A stretch of 64,000 nucleotides of DNA, from IMG/VR virus record IMGVR_UViG_3300025141_000016, positions 186,001 through 250,000 of that record; one strand, written 5' to 3'. The notes beneath the pieces are model-generated. The model was not told the origin of the DNA. It ran no database searches and worked only from the letters and a program-made list of their open reading frames with translations. This document shows, one piece after another, positions 23,462-31,238 of this stretch. The DNA comes from a virus. Numbering within the stretch: the first letter of the stretch is position 1; every line of letters starts with the position of its first letter. The position numbers were made by a program, and so were the translations under genes.

Positions 23462-24562
23462 TTAGTCGTCTATGACCACCGCAAACTTCAAGCCCTGACG
23501 GCCATCAGCATCCGGCAGACCAGCGAAGGTCACCTCGACAATCTCGCCAGCGTGGGGTCCGACCTTGGCGCGAGCCCTGTCACCCACCCGGAAGACGGGG
23601 AACTTCGGGGCCTTGCCAGAGCCGCCCTCACCCTCGCCTTCCGACGGGGGACCGGGAGGTCCAGGCTCACTCTCACCACCACCATCGTTGGAGGGGGGTG
23701 GGGAAGCCGGGGGTGTGTCGTGGCCCAACGCCACCAGCAGGGCAACGATTTCCATCGCCAGCCACCAGTGCCCAAGGTCATCCTCGGGGGTCAGTGCAAT
23801 CGCACGGTCGAGCAAGGGCTTCAACGGACCCTCCGTCACCAGACGCCAACCAGCCGGGGACCGCTCACGGTAACCAGCCAGGGCTTCGTTCTGGCGGTCG
23901 GTGTCGTAGCCGAGTCCGAGATCACGGAAAGCACCCATCACGACCGAGAGGTCGTTGTGGGGGTCAATCCCTCGGTGCTCGGAAGCCTCACGACCCTCGG
24001 ACTCCATCTTCAAGATCAAATCCTGCAAGTCAGCCATCTTGTCAGGGGCACCAGGGTACTTGGCACACCCACACCGCTCGATGCGAATGTCCTCAATGAT
24101 GTTGCCCCAGGTCAACACGGCACCGATGTAGGGTCGCCAGTCAGCCAGGAGTGTCCAACGCTCGGACAGCGGACCCCACACGTCTTCTATGGTGAGGTCA
24201 CGACGGCAGGAGTATTCGGTGTGCCACGCCTCGTGGTAGTCACCACCGATCCCCGCACGCGCCAGCCAGAGGGGGATGCGGTCGGGGTTGGTCGCCACGA
24301 CGATGTGGGGGTCAGAGACATAGGTGGCGTTGGCAGCGTTGAGGGCATCCTCGACCATCTCATAGCTGAACTCGTTGCCATAAGACACCGATTCACACAG
24401 CTTCCCCTGCATCACGCGGCAAGTCCACTTGTCCTTGTTGAAGAAGGAGGAGCCTCGTGCGAGTACCTTACGAGCATCCGCTGTCCGAGGGTCAAGGATA
24501 GCGTTGACCGAAGCCTGATGGCTCGCGGCCCACTTCTTGCCGTTGATGGTGAGTTCAGCCAT
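23462..24562 (-). CDS. VWA/MoxR-associated HExxH metallopeptidase-like protein
   Basis: A 366-residue protein. H110-E111-x-x-H114 (YHEAWHT) is a zinc-peptidase signature. NIIEDIRIER at 154-163 and CAKYPGA at 166-172 are conserved in the N-terminal part of CobT-type and VWA-associated peptidases. After an acidic proline/glycine linker (290-320) a KOW-like module follows (VGDRARAKVGPHAGEIVEV). So a CobT-like protein appears to be divided between this gene and the VWA gene. It is the promoter-proximal member of the trio. Enzymatic activity is inferred from the motif only. Confidence 0.75.
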   Translation of the reverse strand: MAELTINGKKWAASHQASVNAILDPRTADARKVLARGSSFFNKDKWTCRVMQGKLCESVSYGNEFSYEMVEDALNAANATYVSDPHIVVATNPDRIPLWLARAGIGGDYHEAWHTEYSCRRDLTIEDVWGPLSERWTLLADWRPYIGAVLTWGNIIEDIRIERCGCAKYPGAPDKMADLQDLILKMESEGREASEHRGIDPHNDLSVVMGAFRDLGLGYDTDRQNEALAGYRERSPAGWRLVTEGPLKPLLDRAIALTPEDDLGHWWLAMEIVALLVALGHDTPPASPPPSNDGGGESEPGPPGPPSEGEGEGGSGKAPKFPVFRVGDRARAKVGPHAGEIVEVTFAGLPDADGRQGLKFAVVIDD

Positions 24563-24575
24563 GGGGTGTCTCCGG

Positions 24576-24590
24576 GCCTCTCGGTGAGGC
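24576..24590 (-). ncRNA. Leader hairpin GCCTC-ACCGA-GAGGC
   Basis: Leader stem-loop of gene 24562 with one loop substitution relative to the common ATCGA. Confidence 0.5.
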
Positions 24591-24635
24591 GTGGGAAAAG
24601 GTGAAAGGGGTGGGGGTGTAGATGACCCCCGCACC

Positions 24636-24664
24636 CCTATACGGAAATGCCAGGGGTAGTTGAA
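24636..24664 (-). promoter_or_regulatory. Class-1 promoter for gene 24562
   Basis: TTCAAC, 17 bases with TTTCCG, TATAGG. It is the leftward half of the divergent control region 24.6-25.1 kb. Confidence 0.7.
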
Positions 24665-24761
24665 CCCCCCTCCGGCAAGTTTTCTGCTGGAGGCCCAAAA
24701 TAAGTGGTGGTGGCTGACCCCCTGTGTGCGACAAGCCCCCCGACCCTCGGGCGTAGCCCAA

Positions 24762-24806
24762 GGGGAGAACCGTCCATCCCCCTAAAGGGGATGGACGGTT
24801 CTCCCC
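24762..24806. repeat. Perfect 20-base inverted repeat
   Basis: GGGGAGAACCGTCCATCCCC (24762-24781), a five-base loop, and its exact complement at 24787-24806. No T-run follows on either strand, so it is not an ordinary terminator. Confidence 0.75.
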
Positions 24807-24857
24807 GACCGGGGGTGCCAGCCGGGGGTGCCAGCCGTGCGGCCCGTCCCCCCTCCG

Positions 24858-24893
24858 GTGCATGAGTATGCACCCCCACGCATACTCATGCAC
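24858..24893. repeat. Perfect 14-base inverted repeat
   Basis: GTGCATGAGTATGC (24858-24871), an eight-base spacer, and GCATACTCATGCAC (24880-24893). Confidence 0.7.
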
Positions 24894-24896
24894 GGT

Positions 24897-25019
24897 CTGT
24901 TCAGTGCCACAACGTCCGATAACGTACATTATGTCAAGTAGCGGGAACGGGCGAACCTGGGTTTTCGCCGTCCGTTCAGGTGAACACCTGTTCACACTGA
25001 ACACCCCTCTGTTCAGTGT
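24897..25019. repeat. Cluster of GTTCAGTG/CACTGAAC half-sites
   Basis: GTTCAGTG at about 24899 and 25011, CACTGAAC near 24994, GTTCAGGTGAAC near 24974 and GTGAACACCTGTTCAC overlapping it. The arrangement suggests cooperative protein binding. Confidence 0.45.
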
Positions 25020-25093
25020 CCCGTATGCACCGAATATGCAGGGACGGGGCCTACCCCCCTGGGGTAACCGTTACTTTTCTTGCCGAAGGGGGG

Positions 25094-25122
25094 TTCAACT
25101 CGGGCCGGTATCTCCGTATAGA
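25094..25122 (+). promoter_or_regulatory. Class-1 promoter for gene 25183 (rightward)
   Basis: TTCAAC, 17 bases with TATCTCCG, TATAGA. This is the only plus-strand copy seen; its position before a rightward gene confirms the polarity of the element. Confidence 0.75.
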
Positions 25123-25152
25123 AGTGGAAGGACACCCCCCACCGATTCCCGC

Positions 25153-25167
25153 GCCCCATCGAGGGGC
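25153..25167 (+). ncRNA. Leader hairpin GCCCC-ATCGA-GGGGC
   Basis: Same loop as the leftward leaders but with both changed stem positions compensated, right before AGGAGACACCCC and ATG 25183. Confidence 0.55.
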
Positions 25168-25182
25168 CATAGGAGACACCCC

Positions 25183-25776
25183 ATGAAGAAAGGACTCACC
25201 GTCGTCGTGCGCGAGCACGCTGACCTCTGGCGACCCGTCACTGCCGAGGAGACGGCAGAGTGGTACGCATCCCCCGAGAGTAAGGGGATGGACTGCGCTG
25301 GCGAGAGCAAGCTGCCACCCAGGTCTGTCTACCGCCGTGACACCAGCGGCACCTACACTGTCACACGCGCCCGCGTGAACGCTCCCCGTGGCTGGGGCTC
25401 GCTGCCCAAGTGCTCGGAGATCATGGACCTCGATGGAGTCCTCTGGTTCTGCCGCCGCCGTGACCTGCACTCCCTGACCCCCGTGACCCCCACGGTCAGC
25501 ACGATGGCCCCCGCGAGGGACGGCCTCGACGCGGAGATCGAGGAGTGGGTCGCCAAGGTCAACGCCAAGTACCCTGGCAGTCGCACCATCGAGTGGGGCC
25601 GCAAGTACGCCAAGGTCGTCCGTGGTGGCTCGGTCTACTGCTTCGTGGTCCGAAGCAACGGGGACATTATGAAGGCAGCCAACTGGCGAGCCCCGGCCAA
25701 GCACGCTCGCGGCAACATCCGTGACGCTGACCCGCTGGCTGGCGTGACCGACTACGGCGCAGCGTACCTCCGATGA
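25183..25776 (+). CDS. Hypothetical protein
   Basis: A 197-residue basic protein. ATG 25183 follows AGGAGACACCCC, the class-1 promoter and the leader hairpin; a longer upstream frame would run through the promoter and is rejected. The C-terminal part (WVAKVNAKYPGSRTIEWGRK, then YCFVVRSNGDIMKAANW) resembles small phage proteins thought to bind nucleic acid, but I do not recognise a named family. Confidence 0.65.
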   Translation: MKKGLTVVVREHADLWRPVTAEETAEWYASPESKGMDCAGESKLPPRSVYRRDTSGTYTVTRARVNAPRGWGSLPKCSEIMDLDGVLWFCRRRDLHSLTPVTPTVSTMAPARDGLDAEIEEWVAKVNAKYPGSRTIEWGRKYAKVVRGGSVYCFVVRSNGDIMKAANWRAPAKHARGNIRDADPLAGVTDYGAAYLR

Positions 25777-25965
25777 TGGCGGCTGCACTCTCCCTCATCC
25801 TCCCTGGCTCGGGCCAGTTCCTCGCCGGGAGGCCAGGGAGGGCCATCTACTTCTTCTCCCTCATGGTCCTGGCGTGGCTCATGTCCTGTGGGCTTCTTCG
25901 GATGGGTCATCCACATCTGTGCCGCTCTCGACGCATGGCACCTCACCACGACCAACGACACCTAA
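25773..25965 (+). CDS. TM2-like small membrane protein with an apparent frameshift
   Basis: MMAAALSLILPGSGQFLAGR at the start and a hydrophobic run are typical of TM2-type small membrane proteins. In the first frame the end turns into non-membrane sequence (RMGHPHLCRSRR). Skipping one base near 25886 (TCC T GTG GGC) gives VGFFGWVIHICAALDAWHL, the normal second half of such proteins, ending at TAA 25963-25965. This is a sequencing or assembly indel, a real mutation, or a +1 shift. The start overlaps the previous stop (ATGATG). Confidence 0.55.
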
Positions 25966-25992
25966 CCACTCACCACCTTACCGGAGGATCCA

Positions 25993-26256
25993 ATGGCTAC
26001 CATGTGCCCCACCTTCAAGGCTGCTGTCTGTGCAGTCATGGCCAAGCATGAGGCTCGCACTCACTTCATGGAGGGTGGCCGTGGTGTCTGCTGCTACGTC
26101 TGGGTCACTGGCCCTGCCGTGACCCCAAAGGGCAACCCCAGCAAGAGGCTGGTCAAGGCGTGCTTCTCCAGCAACGGCCTGGACCTCACGGGCACCCTGG
26201 CCGCAGACATGAAGGCCATCCCAGGTTACGTTGGCCACTACGTCAACATCGACTGA
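25993..26256 (+). CDS. Small hypothetical protein
   Basis: An 87-residue, cysteine-containing basic protein; GGAGGATCC precedes ATG 25993. Residues VCCYVWVTGPAV suggest a beta strand core. Not recognised. It is followed by a strong terminator, closing the rightward unit begun at 25094. Confidence 0.65.
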   Translation: MATMCPTFKAAVCAVMAKHEARTHFMEGGRGVCCYVWVTGPAVTPKGNPSKRLVKACFSSNGLDLTGTLAADMKAIPGYVGHYVNID

Positions 26257-26302
26257 CCCTCCCGCATAGGGCTGACCGTCATGGTCATTCCCTCCCACCC
26301 AT

Positions 26303-26341
26303 AAGGGGCACAGGACCATTCTCGGTCCTGTGCCCCTTTCT
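26303..26341 (+). terminator. Strong intrinsic terminator
   Basis: GGGGCACAGGACC / GGTCCTGTGCCCC, a perfect 13-base stem with ATTCTC loop, followed by TTTCTCT. Ends the 25183-26256 unit. Confidence 0.85.
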
Positions 26342-26430
26342 CTGTATCTGCCCGCCGCGCCCACGCATAGGGGGGTAGGCCCCCACGGGGGACCGGGTAA
26401 TATGGGGTGACACCTACCAGGGAGGTCCAC

Positions 26431-26646
26431 ATGAAGGACTCACCACAGGACTTGCTCCTCACTCTCTCCAAGCCGACCGGCATCATGGGGAGCAAGGACT
26501 CCCTCGACGCTGCCCAGGTATGGGCAAGGGCCGTCTGCCATTCTATCCTCGGACCAGAGGAAGGAGAGAGGTACTACAGGCAGATGCCAGCCCTCTCCAC
26601 CCTCCTGGCCTACAAGGCCATGCTCGCGTCAGGCGAGTGGCATTAG
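26431..26646 (+). CDS. Small hypothetical protein
   Basis: A 71-residue helical protein. GGGAGGTCC directly before ATG 26431 fixes the start. TAATAT upstream could be its -10. Not recognised. Confidence 0.6.
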   Translation: MKDSPQDLLLTLSKPTGIMGSKDSLDAAQVWARAVCHSILGPEEGERYYRQMPALSTLLAYKAMLASGEWH

Positions 26647-27223
26647 TCGTTACTCAATACACGGAGGGTGTGACTGTCACAAACGTAAACGTAACAGTCA
26701 CACTCGGTAAACGTAACAGTATGGTATGCAAACGTAACAGTTAGGTATGCAAACCTAACAGTCACAAACACACCCCAACGCCGACCTGTCAGAACCGACG
26801 ACAAAACCCCTGGGGGGGTACCGGCCCCCCCTGTTGGCCACATTGAAACCGCGTCCAAAATCGGAACGCTAATCCCAACCCCCCTTGGACAAACCCTTTG
26901 AAGGGTTGACCTCCACACAGACCCCCCTTCGCTGGAAGGCCCCCCTTTCTGTGTGCGTCCGAGGGGCGACTCCCCGAATGGCAAGTGGCTGTTGGTGGCC
27001 CTTTCTTATCTGGCGGTCACAGGTGTCCTCCCCCCGGTCACAGGTGTCCGGGCGTGATCCCACGATCCCTTTCGTCGCCGGTACGGTCCAGGGCACCATG
27101 GGAACCGACAGGAACCCATAGGAAATGACAGGCAAGCAGTTGAAACATAGGCGCTTTCTATCGGGGGGTGGTGTCGTCTGGGGTCTGGGTACAGATGAAG
27201 CGCACCCCTCACCAGAAGCACCC
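26647..27223. promoter_or_regulatory. Non-coding region with palindrome/iteron repeats
   Basis: The first 130 bases are the palindrome and iteron cluster. After it come an AACCCTT-TGA-AGGGTT hairpin near 26889-26903 and a direct repeat GGTCACAGGTGTCC (near 27015 and 27037). No credible gene; an upstream ATG at 27125 would give an unnatural N-terminus for the next gene. Confidence 0.45.
26669..26770. repeat. Palindrome and iteron cluster
   Basis: TGTGACTGTCACA (26669-26681), GTAACAGTCACA (26691-26702), then TATGCAAACGTAACAGT and TATGCAAACCTAACAGTCAC. The TGGTATGCAAACGTAAC unit is shared with 15.09 kb, 11.6 kb away. Confidence 0.55.
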
Positions 27224-27652
27224 ATGCCTGACCTCATCACTCTCGACATATTCACCTTGTTTGGCCGTGATGATGGCCTCGGGGTCGAAGTCCAACCCGT
27301 CATCCCTGTGCGAACAAAAGGCGACACGGAACAAAGGTTTGAGGCGTTCCACAGGATGAACCCGCATGTCTACGGCCACATTGTTGAGATCGCCCTTGAC
27401 CTCAAAGGCCGGGGTTTCGGTCGCTGTAGCATCTGGCTCATCTTCAACCGCCTGCGGTGGCTCTACGCCCTCCAGACGCAAGGGGACGAGTTCAAGCTCA
27501 ACAACAACTACACGGCGTACTACGCCCGGTTGGTGATGGCGACCGTCCCCGACCTCGACGGGTTCTTTGAGACGCGGTTGCACAAAGGGCAAGACCCTTA
27601 CGTTCCCGATCTTGTGGCGTTGGGCTTCGGCGCGAGATTGACCCATGAATGA
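27224..27652 (+). CDS. Conserved phage hypothetical protein
   Basis: A 142-residue protein. I chose ATG 27224; an in-frame ATG at 27125 adds 33 residues of non-protein-like sequence. The pattern FEAFHRMNPHVY...GRCSIWLIFNRLRW...NNNYTAYYARLVM belongs to a widespread small family in phages and plasmids of unknown function. It overlaps the first HNH gene (ATGA). Confidence 0.65.
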   Translation: MPDLITLDIFTLFGRDDGLGVEVQPVIPVRTKGDTEQRFEAFHRMNPHVYGHIVEIALDLKGRGFGRCSIWLIFNRLRWLYALQTQGDEFKLNNNYTAYYARLVMATVPDLDGFFETRLHKGQDPYVPDLVALGFGARLTHE

Positions 27653-28262
27653 CGTTGTGGATTTACTGTTCGATTGGCAGGACGAGGCAGAGGCCCGTAG
27701 GCGCGAGGCTGCTGAAGCCCCCGTCGAGCGTGGTACAAAAGGCAGTGGCCCAGCCCCACTCCCTTGGCCTCCCCGCGAGGTCACGGAGGAAGAACTCGCC
27801 AGTGGTTCGACCCGGACATGCAAGACGTGTCGGGGGACGTACCCCGAAACCCCCGAGTTCTACGTCATACGTCAAAGCGGCCCGAGGAAAGGATATGCGG
27901 GAACGGAGTGTCGGGAGTGCCAAAACCAGCGAACCCGCCACTTCACCGCGCAGAAGACACTTCCCTTTCGCTGTAGGAGGATTCACGGGGAAGCAAAGAG
28001 GCGTGGGATCGAGTGGGCCTTCGATTCCCCCGAAGTCCTACGCGAGTTCTACGGTGCTCCCTGTCATTACTGCGGGGGCGAGGTCGAGCACCGTCTTGGT
28101 CTGGACCGGGTGGACAACGACAAAGGCTACGTTCCCGGCAACGTGGTTCAATGTTGTGCGAGGTGCAACTGGATGAAAAGGGAACTCGCCGTAGACGAGT
28201 GGCTGGCTCACATGCGGCGGGTGTTGGATCACACCTCTCAATCAGGAAGCGGTTGTGAGTGA
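27645..28262 (+). CDS. HNH endonuclease-like protein, copy 1
   Basis: A 205-residue protein. The first zinc knuckles are CKTC (59-62) and CREC (89-92). The HNH core follows: CHYCGG at 140-145, GLDRVDNDKGYVPGN at 152-166, CARC at 171-174. It should nick or cut DNA; free-standing HNH genes in phages often act as homing or packaging nucleases. It is paralogous to the next gene and overlaps it. Confidence 0.8.
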   Translation: MNDVVDLLFDWQDEAEARRREAAEAPVERGTKGSGPAPLPWPPREVTEEELASGSTRTCKTCRGTYPETPEFYVIRQSGPRKGYAGTECRECQNQRTRHFTAQKTLPFRCRRIHGEAKRRGIEWAFDSPEVLREFYGAPCHYCGGEVEHRLGLDRVDNDKGYVPGNVVQCCARCNWMKRELAVDEWLAHMRRVLDHTSQSGSGCE

Positions 28263-28944
28263 CCGCGAAGTCCTCACCCTCAACATGCTCATTGAGGACG
28301 CTGTGGTCGAGGGCGAGTCTGATTCCCACCGCGTATGGATGCGGAAACACCGAGAGGTCGCCGCGACAGGGAACGGGCTTCGACGGGCGTGGCCGTGGCC
28401 TCCCCGTGTGGTCTTTCCTTCGGAAAGGGCAGGTCCGTGTCGCCAGTGCGTAGTGTGCGACGAGGTGTACCCCCTCACAGACGAGTTTTTCCCAGCCAAC
28501 AAGAACCGCCAGAAGACCCGGATCGTCTCCCATCGGAAGGAGTGCCGTGGTTGTGCTCGTATCCGTCACAGGAACCTTGAACGCCACAAGGTCCGAGACA
28601 CCCCCTTGCAGTATCGCTACAGAATGATCCGAAAGGGTGCGCTACGACGGGGGCATCGGTGGGGGTTCAAGTCTCCCGAGGGTTTGCGTGGGTATCTGGA
28701 TGCTCCCTGCCACTATTGCGGGGGAGAGGTGGAGACTCGACTTGCCCTCGACCGCATCGACAGCATGAAGGGGTACACCCCCGGCAACGTGGTTTCGTGT
28801 TGCTGGCGGTGTAACCGCTGCAAGGTCGATCTCTCCACGGACGAGTGGTACGCCCACATGGAGAAGATCCTGGCTCACCGGAAGGGGGGTGGAGAAGACC
28901 TTTCACCGAGTAATGGAGGGAGTCTATCTGACCCCAGGAGTTGA
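28255..28944 (+). CDS. HNH endonuclease-like protein, copy 2
   Basis: A 229-residue protein with a GTG start at 28255 after AGGAAGCG, inside the end of copy 1. Same layout: CRQC and CRGC knuckles, then CHYCGG at 152-157, ALDRIDSMKGYTPGN at 164-178, CWRCN. The N-terminal 60 residues differ from copy 1. The tandem arrangement indicates a duplication. Confidence 0.8.
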   Translation: MSDREVLTLNMLIEDAVVEGESDSHRVWMRKHREVAATGNGLRRAWPWPPRVVFPSERAGPCRQCVVCDEVYPLTDEFFPANKNRQKTRIVSHRKECRGCARIRHRNLERHKVRDTPLQYRYRMIRKGALRRGHRWGFKSPEGLRGYLDAPCHYCGGEVETRLALDRIDSMKGYTPGNVVSCCWRCNRCKVDLSTDEWYAHMEKILAHRKGGGEDLSPSNGGSLSDPRS

Positions 28945-28947
28945 GCC

Positions 28948-29499
28948 ATGAGCCATCAGGACATTTTCGAGATTTTCAGTATGCCTGACCCTTCGGATGC
29001 GAAGCCCGAGCCTCGGGTTGTCCACGCGCCACCTCCAGCGTGGGCGACGTTGGAGGATGCTGTAGCCTTTGTGCAAGCCAATCTCGATGATGGTGTGGAG
29101 TGTCCTTGCTGCAATCAGTATGCCCGTCGTTACAAGCGGAGGTTCAACGCTACGATGACCCGTTCCCTCATCTGGCTGGTTCGGGAGTGGGAGGACAACG
29201 GGAACACCTGGGTAGAGGTGCCCAAACACGGTCCTCGTTGGCTTGTTCGGTCTAACCAGCTTCCGACGGTACGGTGGTGGGGTTTGGTCAAGCGTCCTCC
29301 GAGTAACGATCCGGCCTTGAAGCATGAGGGCCTTTGGTGTCCGACGCAGAAGGGTGTGGATTTCGCTCATGGTCGCATCAAGGTGCCGGAGCGTGCGGTT
29401 ACCTACCGGGGTGTTGTAGAAGACCTCATTGGAAAGGACGTGGCTGTACAGGACACTCTGGGCAAGAAGTTCAACTATGCCGAGTTGATGTCAACGTAG
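28948..29499 (+). CDS. Conserved phage hypothetical protein
   Basis: A 183-residue protein, GGAG before ATG 28948. CPCCNQYARRYKRRF near 50-64 gives one cysteine pair; HEGLWCPTQKG near 120 a further Cys. The arrangement is met in several phage genomes but has no assigned function. Confidence 0.65.
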   Translation: MSHQDIFEIFSMPDPSDAKPEPRVVHAPPPAWATLEDAVAFVQANLDDGVECPCCNQYARRYKRRFNATMTRSLIWLVREWEDNGNTWVEVPKHGPRWLVRSNQLPTVRWWGLVKRPPSNDPALKHEGLWCPTQKGVDFAHGRIKVPERAVTYRGVVEDLIGKDVAVQDTLGKKFNYAELMST

Positions 29500-29565
29500 C
29501 CAAGAGGAGGGGGGTCCATTGTTGCTCCGTTCCGGTAAGGGGATTCTGACACGGAGGACTCCCCT

Positions 29566-29985
29566 ATGGCAGAAAAGATCCCTGACTTCTCTTGGTTGAA
29601 AGACCTTCCTCCCCCTGACCCAAAGATCGCGGCTGCTCTTGCCGAGAAACATGCGGCGAAGTGGGACCACCAGACCTGGGACGTAGTGATCTCCGACCGG
29701 GAGATGATCCTGCGACACTTGGAACGCTCTTGTGGGGGCAAGCACCCCAAGCCCTTCATGTCCACCGAGGGACACAACGACGTAGCAGTGGGCGAAGGCC
29801 CGACTCCCAAAGGGTTGCTCTACTCCCTCGACATGTTGATGACCCTCCGCGATGAGGGGCTCGTGACCTCATGGAAGGACGGCAAAGTCTACGTCACGAC
29901 GAACAGCCCTTCCACGACCATTGAGTGGTGGCTCGGAGATGAAGAGTTTGAGGGACCGGGTGTCCTCAACGGGGAGGAAATCTGA
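29566..29985 (+). CDS. Hypothetical protein
   Basis: A 139-residue acidic protein. ATG 29566 follows GGAGGACTCCCCT. Not recognised. Its stop overlaps the start of the next gene by one base, implying coupled translation. Confidence 0.6.
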   Translation: MAEKIPDFSWLKDLPPPDPKIAAALAEKHAAKWDHQTWDVVISDREMILRHLERSCGGKHPKPFMSTEGHNDVAVGEGPTPKGLLYSLDMLMTLRDEGLVTSWKDGKVYVTTNSPSTTIEWWLGDEEFEGPGVLNGEEI

Positions 29986-30452
29986 TGGGTCACGCGCATT
30001 TAGGAAACATCTCCGAGTTCGTCATTCGATACCTGTACGCCAAGGGGCAGGTGAGCATTGATGACATTCTCAATCAGATGCACCGGAAAGGGGAAACCCT
30101 CCATGCCTCCGAAGATGAGTACGACGACTACGGGACGATGGGCAGCGGCGTAGAGTCGGTCATTACGTTTCACCGGGGGAAAGGGGTGATTGAGCCCGCT
30201 GACCCCACTCCAGAGGAAACGGCTCTGTTGGATTACCCAGACAAACTCACCAACAGCAACTTCACTCAATCATGCGAGGGCTTTGGGTTCCCGTCCGATG
30301 CCGAACTGGTTGGCTATGGCTTCGCCAAAGAGGACAACAAGTTGTGGGAGGCTTTCTACAACATCAAGTGGCGATTCTGTGAGGGCCAGCGCAACCGCTA
30401 CAAGAACGGTGGCACATCCAACTACGACCACCTCGGGTCAATCACTGTTTGA
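29985..30452 (+). CDS. Hypothetical protein
   Basis: A 155-residue protein starting at 29985, with GGGGAGGAAA upstream. N-terminus ISEFVIRYLYAKGQVSIDDI is helical and may be a winged-helix start. Cotranscribed with its neighbours. Not recognised. Confidence 0.6.
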   Translation: MGHAHLGNISEFVIRYLYAKGQVSIDDILNQMHRKGETLHASEDEYDDYGTMGSGVESVITFHRGKGVIEPADPTPEETALLDYPDKLTNSNFTQSCEGFGFPSDAELVGYGFAKEDNKLWEAFYNIKWRFCEGQRNRYKNGGTSNYDHLGSITV

Positions 30453-30461
30453 GGGGAAGTC

Positions 30462-31238
30462 ATGCTTTTGTACCACGGCACATCGGAGCGTGTTGCTCGC
30501 CTTGCTTTGAAGGAGGGGTTGTCCCCTCGGAACGAACTGGATGAGGACGGCAACTGGGAGGAGCACCCGTCATGTGGGGCGATGGTCTACCTGACGACTG
30601 CCTACGCTGGGTTCTTCGCTCTCAACGCCACGAAAGAGGGTGAGCGGTGGGGGATCATCGAGATCGACTCCGACCGCTTGGACGAGGACAACCTGCGCCC
30701 GGACGAGGACTTCTTGGAGCAGGCATCCCGCTCGGAGGAGAACCGGAAGGCATTTCACGCCATGGGCCTGGAACATGACCCCGAGGATGTGCTTGCCATG
30801 GATGCGTCCATGGCGGAACGGACTCGTTGGATTCGTGACCACATCGAGTTCTTCGGCCCTTGGTGGGGGAACGGCGACTTCTGGAAGAAGTCTATCGACG
30901 GCATTGGGAACTGCGCCCACTTCGGCTGGATTCCGGTCGAGGCGATTACGCGGGTGGGGCTGTTTGACCCCGAGTCGAACGGCACCATCGCCATGGTTGG
31001 TCTGGACCCCTCCATCTCGCTGATGAACTTCGCCATCTGCGAGGGGAAGTATCGTGCTCACACTCAATGGCTGGTGGGCGACGAGATCGATCCGGGTGCT
31101 CTCCTGGGCGCGACATGGACCAAGGAAGCCGTGGCCGACAACCCCCACGTCGCTGACAGTATGCAGCCCCACATCGAGCGGATGCGGGAGGCCCTGGCGT
31201 TCCGTGATGGCCTGGAGGTGATCCGTGCTGTTCGATAA
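30462..31238 (+). CDS. ADP-ribosyltransferase-like protein (Tpt1-like start)
   Basis: A 258-residue protein beginning MLLYHGTSERVA, with the Y-H-G motif at 4-6 and AMVYLTTAYAGFFALNA near 43-59, the beta-strand order of the ADP-ribosyltransferase fold. Families with this start include RNA 2'-phosphotransferases and DNA or protein ADP-ribosyltransferases. It carries no tag. It overlaps the following acetyltransferase gene by 14 bases. Confidence 0.65.
   Translation: MLLYHGTSERVARLALKEGLSPRNELDEDGNWEEHPSCGAMVYLTTAYAGFFALNATKEGERWGIIEIDSDRLDEDNLRPDEDFLEQASRSEENRKAFHAMGLEHDPEDVLAMDASMAERTRWIRDHIEFFGPWWGNGDFWKKSIDGIGNCAHFGWIPVEAITRVGLFDPESNGTIAMVGLDPSISLMNFAICEGKYRAHTQWLVGDEIDPGALLGATWTKEAVADNPHVADSMQPHIERMREALAFRDGLEVIRAVR

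Larger units (their letters stand above)
24665..25093. promoter_or_regulatory. Divergent non-coding hub with inverted repeats
   Basis: About 430 bases between divergent class-1 promoters. It holds a perfect 20-base inverted repeat, two GGGGGTGCCAGCC direct copies, a perfect 14-base inverted repeat, and several GTTCAGTG / CACTGAAC half-sites. No gene is credible. Candidate replication origin or switch. Confidence 0.5.

Noticed and set aside
16265-25130. GGGGGGTTCAACTC repeats as tRNA T-arms
   Set aside because: No acceptor or anticodon arms surround them; constant 17-base spacing to TATA and position before genes show promoters.
27125-27223. N-terminal extension of the gene at 27224
   Set aside because: The added residues are low-quality sequence and a homologue-like start (MPDLITL) is at 27224.
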